The notes beneath the pieces were generated by a model that was not told the origin of the DNA, made no database searches, and saw only the letters and a list, made by a program, of their open reading frames with translations. This document shows, piece after piece, positions 43,852-53,486 of a stretch of DNA of 64,000 nucleotides (its first letter is position 1; each line of letters begins with the position of its first letter). A program made the position numbers and the translations under genes. Origin of the DNA: Bacteroidia bacterium (GTDB lineage: Bacteria > Bacteroidota > Bacteroidia > CAILMK01 > JBBDIG01); NCBI GenBank assembly GCA_040880525.1, contig JBBDIG010000042.1, positions 1 to 64,000 of the forward strand. Direction: 5' to 3'.

Positions 43852-44604
43852 ATGAAGCTCTGTGGACTTTCAGTTTTAGTTTTGCTCTTTGTTATAAATT
43901 CGTGTAATGATGTTAAGCAGACCAATACGGGCGTAATGGTCTTAAACAAAACAACTGAAATCTGGAATCTTGAGATTTATGAAAATCCCACAAAGATTGA
44001 TGCTGACGGCAATGTTCAGTGTGCGAATTATAGCAGAAGAAAAATTACCGGGAATACCTTCGATGTATGGGCGCATAGCCTCCAATCCGTATTATCAATT
44101 TTATTAGAAACAAAGAAGAATTTTATCGTAATAAATAATGCCGTGCCCATTAAATTTCTTGAAATTCATTATTATAGCAAAGATTCTTCTGTCCCGTGGG
44201 ACAAGAAATGGCTATTACAACAAATCATAGAAACTTATGACCTTGATATAGATACCAGTTATAGAACTACAGAAGTATTTAAGCTGATTATAGCCGATAC
44301 TGCTAAGTTAAATAACGCTCTTGCCCCTGACCAAACAATTCAAGGATATATCCAAAAAGGCAATAATTTAACGATGCCCGGCAGTACATTATCCACCTTG
44401 ACTAATGAATTAAATTCAATAGTATCCCAACTTATTTTGTCAGATGTAATTGATAATGAAGTATATTCATTTAAAATAAGGGTCAATTCCATTTCAAGTA
44501 TCCAAAGCGATCTTGAAGAAATGTACGGTTTGGCTTTAGTAAAAGATACTATGGTTATTCCGTACTATAAGGTAGATCATAATGAAAGTTATGAAACCCC
44601 GTAA
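43852..44604 (+). CDS. lipoprotein, divergent DUF3738-like
   Basis: 250 residues. Lipoprotein signal with LLFVINSC. In order it shows KWLLQQIIETYDLDIDTSYR followed by TTEVFKLIIADTAKL, then MPGSTLSTLTNEL, NEVYSFKI and SIQSDLEEMYGLALVKDTM. This order resembles the DUF3738 (TIGR03435) layout: a low-identity helix, a VY-L strand and a final LxxxYGLxL segment. The assignment is by pattern and tentative. The gene is more AT-rich than its neighbours, which may mean transfer. Downstream is a convergent nucleotidyltransferase gene. Confidence 0.55.
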   Translation: MKLCGLSVLVLLFVINSCNDVKQTNTGVMVLNKTTEIWNLEIYENPTKIDADGNVQCANYSRRKITGNTFDVWAHSLQSVLSILLETKKNFIVINNAVPIKFLEIHYYSKDSSVPWDKKWLLQQIIETYDLDIDTSYRTTEVFKLIIADTAKLNNALAPDQTIQGYIQKGNNLTMPGSTLSTLTNELNSIVSQLILSDVIDNEVYSFKIRVNSISSIQSDLEEMYGLALVKDTMVIPYYKVDHNESYETP

Positions 44605-44691
44605 TTGTTGTTCCTTCTGAACATATTCCTTGTGGCTTTGGAAACCCTCATTTTTATTTGTGACATTTAACACTCCTGAAAATTCAGGTTT

Positions 44692-45672
44692 TTATTCAGC
44701 CTTTATTCTTCCGCCAAATATGCCGGCAAGGGCCAGGTAGTGGGGCAGGTGTTTTTGGTTGTAATTATACATTTTATCAAAAAATACAAACCGCCTTTTG
44801 AGCAGATCAGAAGATGTGGAGGTAGCATAGGGAACTCCGAAGCGGAAATTGTTCAGCCGGTTATTGAGCCGGTAAAGCTTCCTTCCGCCCAGCGCAGTAA
44901 TGAATGGAGGGATCATCACGCCCCGCCTTTCTATCTTCAGTTCTGCACGTTTATACAAACGGGCATGCTTTGAATATTGCATTTCGCGCACCGGCAGGTA
45001 CATCTGGAATTTCTCGAAAGCCCGTACACAGTAATGCTCAAGCTCCTGATGAAAATCCTGAAACCACTCCCCTACCATTTCGTTGGTGACTTTCCCGCTA
45101 AACCACCGATTCCGGTAGCTTATGAGTTGATTCACCATTTCATGCAAAGGACCGGAGGAAGTCCCCAAAAATTCCAGGTCGAACAGAATGGCTTTTACGC
45201 TGAGAAAAAGAGATCGGAGATTCAGAATGCCATAGTGGTGCTCCGTGGTACGGGAAATCAGGTTGGCCAGCAGAAATTCCAGGGCGATTTGCTCCTTTAG
45301 TTCTGTTTCCTCAGCAGGTTTCATCCTGGCCGGTTTAAAGCTTTCCTTTCCCCACAGCAACTTATAATTATGATAAAATGTGTACTGTTGCGATTCGCGG
45401 AGATGCGATTCTGAAATACCGAAGCAGGCGTGCGTAAAGAGGTACTGCCCCTTTTCTCCGAGCTTTTTCACGGGATTGAGGCCGGATCGCACATCATCTT
45501 TAAACACGGCAATTATATCAAGGTCTGAGATGCCCGGTGTTGTCATTCCTCCAATCTGGTAAACCGACAGTATTCCTTCCTGCTTTTGCAGCAATGCCCC
45601 AATCTCATCTATTACTTCATGATAATCCTGCAGTGAGCATTCCCTGGGTTGATTTATGATTTTATATCTCAT
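44692..45672 (-). CDS. nucleotidyltransferase-fold protein of the polysaccharide locus, second
   Basis: 326 residues. The NTase motif GGMTTPGISDLDIIAVF near residues 37-52 has the G-G then D-L-D metal site. The rest is helical and rich in aromatic residues and I do not recognise it (LFTHACFGISESHLRES, RRGVMIPPFITALGG). The ATG at 45672 overlaps the stop of the gene before it (ATGA); this favours it over a TTG at 45699. The substrate is unknown; by place it may act in the surface polysaccharide pathway. Confidence 0.7.
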   Translation of the reverse strand: MRYKIINQPRECSLQDYHEVIDEIGALLQKQEGILSVYQIGGMTTPGISDLDIIAVFKDDVRSGLNPVKKLGEKGQYLFTHACFGISESHLRESQQYTFYHNYKLLWGKESFKPARMKPAEETELKEQIALEFLLANLISRTTEHHYGILNLRSLFLSVKAILFDLEFLGTSSGPLHEMVNQLISYRNRWFSGKVTNEMVGEWFQDFHQELEHYCVRAFEKFQMYLPVREMQYSKHARLYKRAELKIERRGVMIPPFITALGGRKLYRLNNRLNNFRFGVPYATSTSSDLLKRRFVFFDKMYNYNQKHLPHYLALAGIFGGRIKAE

Positions 45673-46673
45673 GGCATCTTCTTCAGCATTAGATAACAAA
45701 ACGATTTTAGATTGTCATAAAATTCAGACGATAAGCGGGCTGACAGGTCAGGCGGAATTCCGGGGCCGGATTGCTTCTTTCTTCGCACCATCAGCGGATT
45801 GAGGCTCATCATTTCCTTCCGCTCCTTTTTGCTCATTTCGTAGTGCCAGTCTTTTCGAATGCGGCTCACCTCATCCATTATGAACCATTCATCCTTTGTA
45901 AAATCCTTTTTTGCCTCGCTAAAACTCTCTCGTTTATAAATTCCATTACCGGTTTCGGCCTGGACATATAAAGCGGGCAAAAGCATAAATTCACTGGTCA
46001 ACCCTTTTAATTGATACATCGTCTGCGGATAATCCCGCTTTTCCAGCTTGTTTATGATGCTGCCTGCCAGGTTTTTTAAGGGCGTAATATAATCTGCTTC
46101 TTTATTTAAATATAATTTCAAGTGCAAACCCTGGTCTGTAAGCAATGATTTGGCATTATCAAATAACTGATGCGGAAAATAAGTTTGCGGATAATGCTGC
46201 AAGTCGCTCTCTGTGAGCACAAACCATCCGTGGTGCTGAAGCGGATCGAACCGCTGCATGATGTACCGGGCGCGATGCAGCCGGGACGCAACTTTTGCCA
46301 GTTTCGCAGGATCGGACACCACGGAATCTTTAAGTATCACCAACGCATCAAAATCACTGTAGGCTATTTCCTCGCTAGTGCCCAGGCTTCCGTGAACATA
46401 CGCTCCGGCCAGCTCACCCTGTAAATGCATCAGCAGGAAATCCATCATTTCAAGAACAAAAGGATTTTCCCCTTTATAAATATCAATTGATTTTGGGATT
46501 GAATGGCCTTGCAGAGCGGGAGGATGATTTGTTCTGAACAATGAGGATATTGCTCTCGCGGCAATCCTGAAGTACAAGTGCGGATTGACCACTGCAGCAG
46601 CCATTTCTATTGGGGAAGAAGGCTGCAGATTAATATACTTCTGAAGCTTTTTTCTTGTAGCCGCCTCCATCAT
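45669..46673 (-). CDS. nucleotidyltransferase-fold protein of the polysaccharide locus, first
   Basis: 334 residues. AYVHGSLGTSEEIAYSDFDA with VIL near residues 88-110 is the NTase signature (GS...D-x-D). An N-terminal part of about 80 residues precedes it. It is only distantly like the next gene, sharing the fold, not close sequence. It is coupled by 4-base overlaps both to the sulfotransferase before it and to the second NTase after it. Function unknown; a pair of NTases next to a sulfotransferase is unusual. Confidence 0.7.
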   Translation of the reverse strand: MMEAATRKKLQKYINLQPSSPIEMAAAVVNPHLYFRIAARAISSLFRTNHPPALQGHSIPKSIDIYKGENPFVLEMMDFLLMHLQGELAGAYVHGSLGTSEEIAYSDFDALVILKDSVVSDPAKLAKVASRLHRARYIMQRFDPLQHHGWFVLTESDLQHYPQTYFPHQLFDNAKSLLTDQGLHLKLYLNKEADYITPLKNLAGSIINKLEKRDYPQTMYQLKGLTSEFMLLPALYVQAETGNGIYKRESFSEAKKDFTKDEWFIMDEVSRIRKDWHYEMSKKERKEMMSLNPLMVRRKKQSGPGIPPDLSARLSSEFYDNLKSFCYLMLKKMP

Positions 46674-47455
46674 TCCGGGGAATTCACGGCTCTCAGGTCT
46701 GTCAGATATCCTGCTATCACTTCCTTCTCACGCGGGGTGAGCACTTCCTCCCAGGATCCTATCTCGCCCTTATGAATATGATCGCTATGGAGCAAAGTTT
46801 TTTCATGTATCTTTTCTGTTCCTACCCGGCCAAAGAATGGAGTGATCTTCTTCGTGGTTTCTTTGCCAATAGTGGAATGCAGCAGGCTGCCCACTTTGGT
46901 GCGAATGGAGCGGAGCAAATTAAAAGTGACCACATTTCCTTTGAGCTTTTCCAACTCCTCTTTCTGATTCTTCAAACTGTATTTGAGGGCTAGGCGCTTC
47001 ACTTCCTCTTCCATTACATCCAGGTGCAGAAATTGCGAAATTTCCGTGATAGCGCGATGCGGATGCATAATGATCAATTCATAATCCTGGATCAGAATGC
47101 CGGGGATGGAGGTCCATTTCCGGTAGTTGTTCCAGGCCTTCTCCAGATGGCCATTCTCAATTACCCAGTCCAGCCTTTTCTGATTTCTCACCATGAGGGA
47201 GGCTGCCACATCCCGTAAATCGCGATGGCTGTAAATGGCTTTGCCGGTGCCAGCCATTACGTCTTCAGTTGCAGCCGGCAGCGCTTCGTGCATTTTTACG
47301 ATCACCTCGTCCCCTGAATCAATTAGCTCCGCCAGCTTTCCGACACCGGTAAATCCTGAACGCATTCCCCGATTTCTGGATTCCAGCAACTCTCCCACGA
47401 TATTATATTGCCAGGTAGAGCCCGACCTGATCATGCCACAACAGTAATATCTCAT
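46670..47455 (-). CDS. sulfotransferase-family protein
   Basis: 261 residues. CGMIRSGSTWQYNIVGELL near the N-terminus is the 5'-phosphosulfate-binding loop, and YSHRDLRDVAASLMVR near residue 85 the 3'-phosphate-binding motif of PAPS sulfotransferases. So it probably moves sulfate from PAPS to a sugar or other acceptor. In a polysaccharide locus the acceptor would be the polymer, which is an inference. The ATG at 47455, behind GGAAAGG, is preferred over a TTG at 47494 that would overlap the upstream gene. Confidence 0.85.
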   Translation of the reverse strand: MRYYCCGMIRSGSTWQYNIVGELLESRNRGMRSGFTGVGKLAELIDSGDEVIVKMHEALPAATEDVMAGTGKAIYSHRDLRDVAASLMVRNQKRLDWVIENGHLEKAWNNYRKWTSIPGILIQDYELIIMHPHRAITEISQFLHLDVMEEEVKRLALKYSLKNQKEELEKLKGNVVTFNLLRSIRTKVGSLLHSTIGKETTKKITPFFGRVGTEKIHEKTLLHSDHIHKGEIGSWEEVLTPREKEVIAGYLTDLRAVNSPE

Positions 47456-47480
47456 TTCCTTTCCGGTTATATTTTCATTA

Positions 47481-48665
47481 TTAACAGTTGCCAATGCGCT
47501 GCATAAAGTTCTTCATCACCAATGCCCGCTTTTTAAAGGTGATCTCTTTCACATCTTCCAATCCTTTTTTTCCAATTCTCTCTCCTTCTTCCTTATTCTC
47601 AATCGCCTTTTGAATTCCGGAGATCAATGATTCCAGGTCTTCAGGATTTACGAATATCGCATTCTGCTCGTTCAGAACGTCCCTGGTTGCAGGATATTCG
47701 GGAGTGATAATAGGATTGCCTGCGAGCATGTATTCGCATACTTTATTGGGAAAATTATATTCCACAAAATGGTCGTCTTTAGTGTAATATGAAATCAATG
47801 CATCGGCAGCGGTCTGGTAATAAATGACTTCAGTATAGTCTACGATGTAGCCCGTTAAAGTAACGTTCTCCACCTTTCTTTCCCTGCACCACTTTTCGTA
47901 ATACGCTACCACATCCGGCTTGCCCCCCGTCAGTAGGAACTGGTATTGCGGAAGCCTTGCAGCGGCATCAAGGATAAAATGTGCTTCCCGCTGTGTTTTA
48001 AAGAGCTTGCCGGTATACACCACCAGCGGTTTTTTACCGGTGTATCCAATATGTTTGCGCGCCACTGCTTTGGATACTCTTGTTTTCAACTGGTGCTCAG
48101 TAATTGGATTCAGGGAAACTTCCATCCGGGCAGGGTCAAGATCAAGGTATTTCTCCAGGTGCTCGGTGATGGTAGAGTTGGTGCCGATTATTGCATCTGC
48201 ATTCCGGTATACCCAGGTAAACCGGCCTATCATCTTTATTTCATGTGCCCAATGAATTATGGTAAACTTCCGGGCCCGCTTAGGATACAGTTTCCGGATG
48301 AGCAAGTGCGGAATGAGCAACGAAGAATTCCTGGACATTACCATCACGCATTCATCACTGTTGCGGCCGGCTGCCAGTGCTTTCATAAAATGCCGGGAGT
48401 TCAGCATATTGATAATTGCAAAATGCTTTGCTCCTGCCACAATATCCTTAAAATTGGTATTGAGATAAGTGATCTTGAATTTGGTTTTTACGCCATACAT
48501 ATCAAATACCTCTTCCTTTTTCACATTGTCTTTCCGGTAAACATAGGGGACGATCAGTTCTACGTCTACGCCATTTTCTGCAAATCCTTCACAAATTCGC
48601 ATATCCCCGATCTGATTGGTGCGGGGGCGTAAAATGTCGTATTGCGTGTAGTAAAGTAATTTCAT
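47481..48665 (-). CDS. glycosyltransferase, GT4 type
   Basis: 394 residues. An N-terminal RIC-F-E sugar-acceptor domain (MRICEGFAENGVDVELIVPY), a GT-B C-terminal half with GKKPLVVYTGKLFKTQREA and FPNKVCEYMLAGNPIITPEY (the E-x7-E region). It transfers a sugar from a nucleotide donor while retaining the anomeric configuration. Part of the polysaccharide cluster, 25 bases before the sulfotransferase ATG. Confidence 0.9.
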   Translation of the reverse strand: MKLLYYTQYDILRPRTNQIGDMRICEGFAENGVDVELIVPYVYRKDNVKKEEVFDMYGVKTKFKITYLNTNFKDIVAGAKHFAIINMLNSRHFMKALAAGRNSDECVMVMSRNSSLLIPHLLIRKLYPKRARKFTIIHWAHEIKMIGRFTWVYRNADAIIGTNSTITEHLEKYLDLDPARMEVSLNPITEHQLKTRVSKAVARKHIGYTGKKPLVVYTGKLFKTQREAHFILDAAARLPQYQFLLTGGKPDVVAYYEKWCRERKVENVTLTGYIVDYTEVIYYQTAADALISYYTKDDHFVEYNFPNKVCEYMLAGNPIITPEYPATRDVLNEQNAIFVNPEDLESLISGIQKAIENKEEGERIGKKGLEDVKEITFKKRALVMKNFMQRIGNC

Positions 48666-48671
48666 TCTTAG

Positions 48672-50030
48672 TTATTTCAGTTCATTACCAATTTCAGATT
48701 GCAGGCTGTTTAATCGTTTATAGGTAAGGCCGGTGAATGCAATAATAATTATCATTTTAAGAACAAGATGCCCAATGGCAGCACCTTCGGCACCCATTGC
48801 CGGGATGAGATACCATGCCAGTCCGCCTCCGGCAGCAATGGCCACCGCATAGACATAAAACCTGAACTTAATAATGCCGAGGCTCTGGATCATTGAGAGA
48901 TTCCAGAAGAAAACGGAAGCCATCGTAGCTGCCATAAAAAGATAAAAGAAAGAGGCTGAAGCTCCGGCATATTCATCTCCATAAAACAGCGTGATGATCC
49001 ATTCATTTAAATAGAACATGCCCACCAAAAATACAAGCGAGGGCAGCAAGGATACGCCCGTGATACGGAAAAGCATCTTCTTTATGTCTCTGTATTTCCC
49101 TTTCGAGATTAAGGAGCTGAGTTGTGGGAAGATGGTGTATTTAAGCGGATCGGTAATGATGAGGATGGAAAATGCCAGCTTCTTCGCTACGGCATAGAGA
49201 CCAACTGCAGCGGGTCCGGCCAAAGCCGCCAGCAGAAGCACATCGCCTTTGTTCATGATGGTGATGACGGATTGCCCTACAGAATTCCCAAAGGTAAACT
49301 GTGTCATTTCCTTTCGTTCGGCACTGATTAGGGCCATTTTGCTTTTTGCATAGGGCAACAGTTCTGCACGCAACTCCCACATAGCCATCCCATTGATGAT
49401 AAGACTGTTGAGCAGCTTAGCCGCGATTACAGCTACAAAAAAATAGGTGAGATTTCGGGGGTACAGGTAGATGGTGAACGCAATAATGCTGAATTCCACC
49501 ACCGCCATCACAATTTGAACGAGGGAGTTAAATTTAAATTTATCGAAAATCCTGAGAAGGGCTGTGCTAAGATTATCAAAAAGGAAAACACAGGCTACCA
49601 TTGCATAAAAGACGATAAACCAATAAAGGCCATCCTGCTCAATAAAGGTATCATAAGAAAAGGTGATCAGGATCGCGATGATAAAAACGCTGGCAACCGC
49701 AGAAATGAGGGAAACAAACGCACCGGCTTTGAGAAGCGCCACCAGTTGATCGGTGCGGTTCCGGGTACGGAATGCTGCTCCGAACTTTATCAGGCTGGTC
49801 GGCACGTTAAAGTTGAAGAACTGCTGAACCGTCTCTACAAATGCTACTACAATAGCATACGTACCATATAGCTCTGCTCCCAATCCTCTTGCCACCACAA
49901 TAGACCGAAGAAATACCAGCCCCGTCCTGAAGAGGTTAGCCATCAAAACCCATGAACTGTTCTTGATGAGTATTTTTGATTGCTTATCAAATAGCCTGGC
50001 AGGAGAGAACTTCTTGGCTACAAACTTCAC
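48672..50030 (-). CDS. polysaccharide flippase, Wzx type
   Basis: 452 residues with about 12-14 membrane helices and no catalytic motif. The N-terminus (SSWVLMANLFRTGLVFLRSI then VVARGLGAELYGTYAIVVAF) matches the MATE/MOP-type polysaccharide exporters. It should carry lipid-linked repeat units across the inner membrane. The start is a GTG at 50030; no ATG fits the first helix better. It precedes the GT4 gene by 6 bases. Confidence 0.9.
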   Translation of the reverse strand: MKFVAKKFSPARLFDKQSKILIKNSSWVLMANLFRTGLVFLRSIVVARGLGAELYGTYAIVVAFVETVQQFFNFNVPTSLIKFGAAFRTRNRTDQLVALLKAGAFVSLISAVASVFIIAILITFSYDTFIEQDGLYWFIVFYAMVACVFLFDNLSTALLRIFDKFKFNSLVQIVMAVVEFSIIAFTIYLYPRNLTYFFVAVIAAKLLNSLIINGMAMWELRAELLPYAKSKMALISAERKEMTQFTFGNSVGQSVITIMNKGDVLLLAALAGPAAVGLYAVAKKLAFSILIITDPLKYTIFPQLSSLISKGKYRDIKKMLFRITGVSLLPSLVFLVGMFYLNEWIITLFYGDEYAGASASFFYLFMAATMASVFFWNLSMIQSLGIIKFRFYVYAVAIAAGGGLAWYLIPAMGAEGAAIGHLVLKMIIIIAFTGLTYKRLNSLQSEIGNELK

Positions 50031-50107
50031 GTGATGGGACAGACTAAATTAGCGAGTGGAACACTGTTTTTTCAGAGGCCTTTTAGAAAAGTTGCCGGAG
50101 GTGACCA

Positions 50108-52516
50108 TCAGGCTTTAGCTTTTGCCTTGCGCGAGAATAGTTTTAAACCCTTCCTCCGTTCCTTCTTCTCTGAGGAATTTCCATATCCGTAACCGTAGCC
50201 ATAGTTCAGGTTTGAGCCAGAGGTCAAATCATTTACAAGAATGCCAATATTCTTCAGTTCTCCTCTTGCGAAATATTCATTGATCACTGCCATAGACTGT
50301 ACTTTAGTTACGTTCTGCCGGATCATATAGATCATAATATCAGCATTCTTGGCCACCATCGGTGAATCTGCCACAAGTCCAAGGGGAGACGAATCCAGAA
50401 CGATATAATCATATCGTTCTTTCAGTTTGCTCACCAATTCATCAAATCTCTTGCTGCCGAGCAGTTCAGCCGGGTTGGGAGGAACAGGACCCGCCACAAC
50501 CAGATCCAGGTTAGGATCATGGGTAGTGGTTAAAATATCATCAAGATCAGCACGGTAGCTCAAATAATCGCTTAAGCCCTTTTCAGCGGTTATCTTCAAG
50601 TCCATCACCATGCGGGGTTTTCTCAGGTCTGTTTCAATGAGCGCCACCTTTTGATTCCCCAGGGCAAGAATATTTGCCAGGCTGCCGGAGCAGAAGGTTT
50701 TGCCTTCGCTGAAGCTTGCAGATGTTACCATGATCACAGGACTTTCAATATTCCTGATAAAGTACTGGAGATTGGTCTTTACAAACCGGAATGCCTCCGC
50801 CATCACTGACTGGGGTCTGGGCTTTACAAGCAGCGAAGGCTCTCCATGGCTCGAAGGCACTGTACCCAAAATAGGAATGGTGGTACCTTCAGTTACCTGA
50901 TCCAGGGTTCTCACTTTATTATCCATTACATCAAACAGCACCACGCCAATCACCGGAATGAGCAATCCTGCGATGAGGCCTATTACATAGTTCAGGGATT
51001 TGTTTGTAGCAAGAGGAGGCTGCCCAAAATCCTTGGCTTTGTCCAGTATCCGGTGGTTAGAAGAATTGGAAGCTATCGTTATTCCGGTTTCAGCGCGTTT
51101 CTCGCTAAGAAAGCTCACCAATTTATCATTTAACTCAAATTTCCTTTTCAGGTCAATATATTCCTGCTCATTCTTAGGCACGTTGCGCAGTTGACCTTCC
51201 AACTGCCCAATACGCCTTGATAGCTGCGAAATTGTGATCTCATTGGAACTCAAGGCATTTTTTACATTCTCCTCCAGCACCCGCTTGGTATACTGCATTT
51301 CATCCTTTTTCTTTTGCAGCACCTCATCGGTTTTCTTTCCGATAATAGAGCTGTAGGATGATGCCTCGCTGCTCTGGTCACGCAGTTTCTGAAGAATATC
51401 CATTATCTGCGTTTCATTGACTCCCACCATGGAAGGAGAAACAATATCAGCATAATTATCATGGGTACGCAGATAGTTCTGAAGGTATAAGAGATACCGA
51501 TTGGTGAGTTCAGCCGTGGCCCTTTCATTCTCCATATTCAATAACTGCTGAATCAGGTTGCTGGATTCAACTCCCAGATCTATCACCCGCTTTGTAGACC
51601 GGAATTCCGCGAAATTCGTTTCCGCTTCCTCTAAACTATCTTTCATACCTACCAACTCGCTATCAATAAAATCCAACGCATTCCTGCCAATTGCATTTTT
51701 TTCATGCAAATCAAATTCGATATATTTCTGTGCCAATGAATTAAGGAAGTCTGCAACTTTGGATTTGTTGGTACCCGGCAGGTAAAGCTCCATGATTGAA
51801 GCGTTTGTTTCTATTTTCAGTGCAGAACGGTAACTGGAAACAAGCTGATTAATATTGTTAAAAGTAAAGTAATAATTTTCTCCTTTTAACCTTTTCCCGC
51901 TTTCTTCAGCCGGCAACAACAGCCTGAAGCGAAAATAGTCCGTTTCAATCCAGTCGCCAAGACGGAAGGTGTTAGAGAATTTATACTCGCGGAGTATCTT
52001 CTCGGTTTCATCAGTCCTGTAGTCTATCGTCTTGATATCTTCGGATTTTATCTCCAGCCGGAATTGGTCCTCGCTTTGGAAATGTATTTGGATTGGCGAA
52101 CCCAGCAGTTGAACGTGGCTCGTATCATAGTCAACTATAAAGGGCAGACTGCTATACAATTCCAGCTTCTTTGATCCATGATCAGCAAAATAGGTAATCT
52201 CCAATCCCAGGCTTCTGACCGTTTGCTCTATCAATAGCCTGGACTTGACGATCTCCATTTCGTTATCAATAGATGACATTTTATTGCCGGGAAGCTCCAT
52301 CTCCAGAATGTCTTCCGGAGTACTTACGTTATTCACCAGAATGGTGGTGGACAGTTGGTATACCGGAGTGATGTCCTTGTTTATAAAATACACCAGCACC
52401 AGGGCTGCGATTATGCATGGGATAATTATCTTCCACCGCTTTATAATCCTGGTAATGAAATACTTGATATCCTGCGTATCTGTATTCTTAGTCTCCTGAA
52501 AATTCCTGTTTTGCAT
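50108..52516 (-). CDS. Wzc-type polysaccharide co-polymerase and tyrosine autokinase
   Basis: 802 residues from the ATG at 52516, 5 bases after the Wza stop. The N-terminal Wzz domain with one helix near residue 32, a long coiled coil, a second helix (about 500-520, YVIGLIAGLLIPVIGVVLF), then the kinase with a Walker A-like SASFSEGKTFCSGSLA, a Walker A' region (VALIETDLRKPRM) and a tyrosine-rich tail NYGYGYGYG. It controls chain length and export of the polymer together with Wza. An in-frame TTG at 52525 was rejected. Confidence 0.94.
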   Translation of the reverse strand: MQNRNFQETKNTDTQDIKYFITRIIKRWKIIIPCIIAALVLVYFINKDITPVYQLSTTILVNNVSTPEDILEMELPGNKMSSIDNEMEIVKSRLLIEQTVRSLGLEITYFADHGSKKLELYSSLPFIVDYDTSHVQLLGSPIQIHFQSEDQFRLEIKSEDIKTIDYRTDETEKILREYKFSNTFRLGDWIETDYFRFRLLLPAEESGKRLKGENYYFTFNNINQLVSSYRSALKIETNASIMELYLPGTNKSKVADFLNSLAQKYIEFDLHEKNAIGRNALDFIDSELVGMKDSLEEAETNFAEFRSTKRVIDLGVESSNLIQQLLNMENERATAELTNRYLLYLQNYLRTHDNYADIVSPSMVGVNETQIMDILQKLRDQSSEASSYSSIIGKKTDEVLQKKKDEMQYTKRVLEENVKNALSSNEITISQLSRRIGQLEGQLRNVPKNEQEYIDLKRKFELNDKLVSFLSEKRAETGITIASNSSNHRILDKAKDFGQPPLATNKSLNYVIGLIAGLLIPVIGVVLFDVMDNKVRTLDQVTEGTTIPILGTVPSSHGEPSLLVKPRPQSVMAEAFRFVKTNLQYFIRNIESPVIMVTSASFSEGKTFCSGSLANILALGNQKVALIETDLRKPRMVMDLKITAEKGLSDYLSYRADLDDILTTTHDPNLDLVVAGPVPPNPAELLGSKRFDELVSKLKERYDYIVLDSSPLGLVADSPMVAKNADIMIYMIRQNVTKVQSMAVINEYFARGELKNIGILVNDLTSGSNLNYGYGYGYGNSSEKKERRKGLKLFSRKAKAKA

Positions 52517-52521
52517 CAGAA

Positions 52522-53331
52522 TCAATTATTATTAAGAATGTTATAAAAGAGCAAAATGGGAGTAGTAAAGGAGAGGACGGTGAGGGCGATCGTAAACCCT
52601 GATGTTCTTGAACCGATTATTCGCGTAATGGTCATAGGCTCCACATAAATTATATCGTCTGCTCTGATGTAAAAAAACTCCGAGGAAAGGAATTCCCGCT
52701 TGGTAAGGTCCAAAGTATGAACAGTAATGGTATCTCCCGTTGTTCGCAAAAGCTTTACCTTTTTTCTCCTGGCTGTCTCCAGCAAATCCCCCGTTTCAGC
52801 AATTGCATCGAAGATTGAAACCTGCTCCTTAAAAAAAGTATATTGCCCCGGCAGCCTTACCTCTCCCAAAATGGTTACCCTGGTTCCGGGTATTCTTACG
52901 GTTACAAAAGCTCCTTTATATTGCTGCGAAATCGAATCCTGAAGTTCTTTTTCCAGTTCCTCCACACTTTTGCCATCCACAAAATATTTCCCAAAAAGCG
53001 GCAGCTCTATATAACCTTCCCGGTCCACCGTATAGCCATTCATGTAAAACTGTGCATCGCTAAAGGCAACTCCCGTACCCGTCCGGTTTTGATAGACTCT
53101 CTTTAATATATCATTCGTCTCCTCGTAAAGAGAGGATAGCTGAACGAACAACATATCATTTGCCCGGATAATGTATGAGTTCTGCTGATGGGGATTTACA
53201 TAAGTGGTCTTCCCTTTTTCATCGCCTTTTGCCTGGAGATAAACAATCTTCCTGTTGGAGACGCAACCAGACATAAGAAATGAACCTGCTATTAGAAGGA
53301 GCAGGATGATCCTGAAGTGCTTAATTTCCAT
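52522..53331 (-). CDS. polysaccharide export lipoprotein, Wza/BexD type
   Basis: 269 residues. Lipoprotein signal (LLLIAGSFLMSGC), the poly-export domain (YIIRANDMLFVQLSSLYEE, DREGYIELPLFGKYFVDG) and an SLBB domain (TRVTILGEVRLPGQYTFF). C-terminal helix about 248-266. It forms the outer-membrane export channel in the family. Upstream of the Wzc gene, same direction. A TATTTTTG at 53434-53441 (minus strand) may be its -7 element. Confidence 0.93.
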   Translation of the reverse strand: MEIKHFRIILLLLIAGSFLMSGCVSNRKIVYLQAKGDEKGKTTYVNPHQQNSYIIRANDMLFVQLSSLYEETNDILKRVYQNRTGTGVAFSDAQFYMNGYTVDREGYIELPLFGKYFVDGKSVEELEKELQDSISQQYKGAFVTVRIPGTRVTILGEVRLPGQYTFFKEQVSIFDAIAETGDLLETARRKKVKLLRTTGDTITVHTLDLTKREFLSSEFFYIRADDIIYVEPMTITRIIGSRTSGFTIALTVLSFTTPILLFYNILNNN

Positions 53332-53433
53332 AATTTTCCCAAAAATACTGTCGGATGATCTAGAGTCCTTTCCCGATAATCAGACCATCCGGATGCTGTG
53401 AAAAAAAATCTTTCCCGTTTTTTTTTGAACCTG

Positions 53434-53441
53434 CAAAAATA
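53434..53441 (-). promoter_or_regulatory. -7 element before the Wza gene
   Basis: On the minus strand TATTTTTG matches TAnnTTTG, about 100 bases before the ATG at 53331. The leader then contains an imperfect inverted repeat (CGGATGATC/GACCATCCG near 53353-53395). No clear -33 element. Confidence 0.35.
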
Positions 53442-53486
53442 GTTTAAACATTCCAACAATGGTTTTCCAAGCCTATCTTCCTTCAT

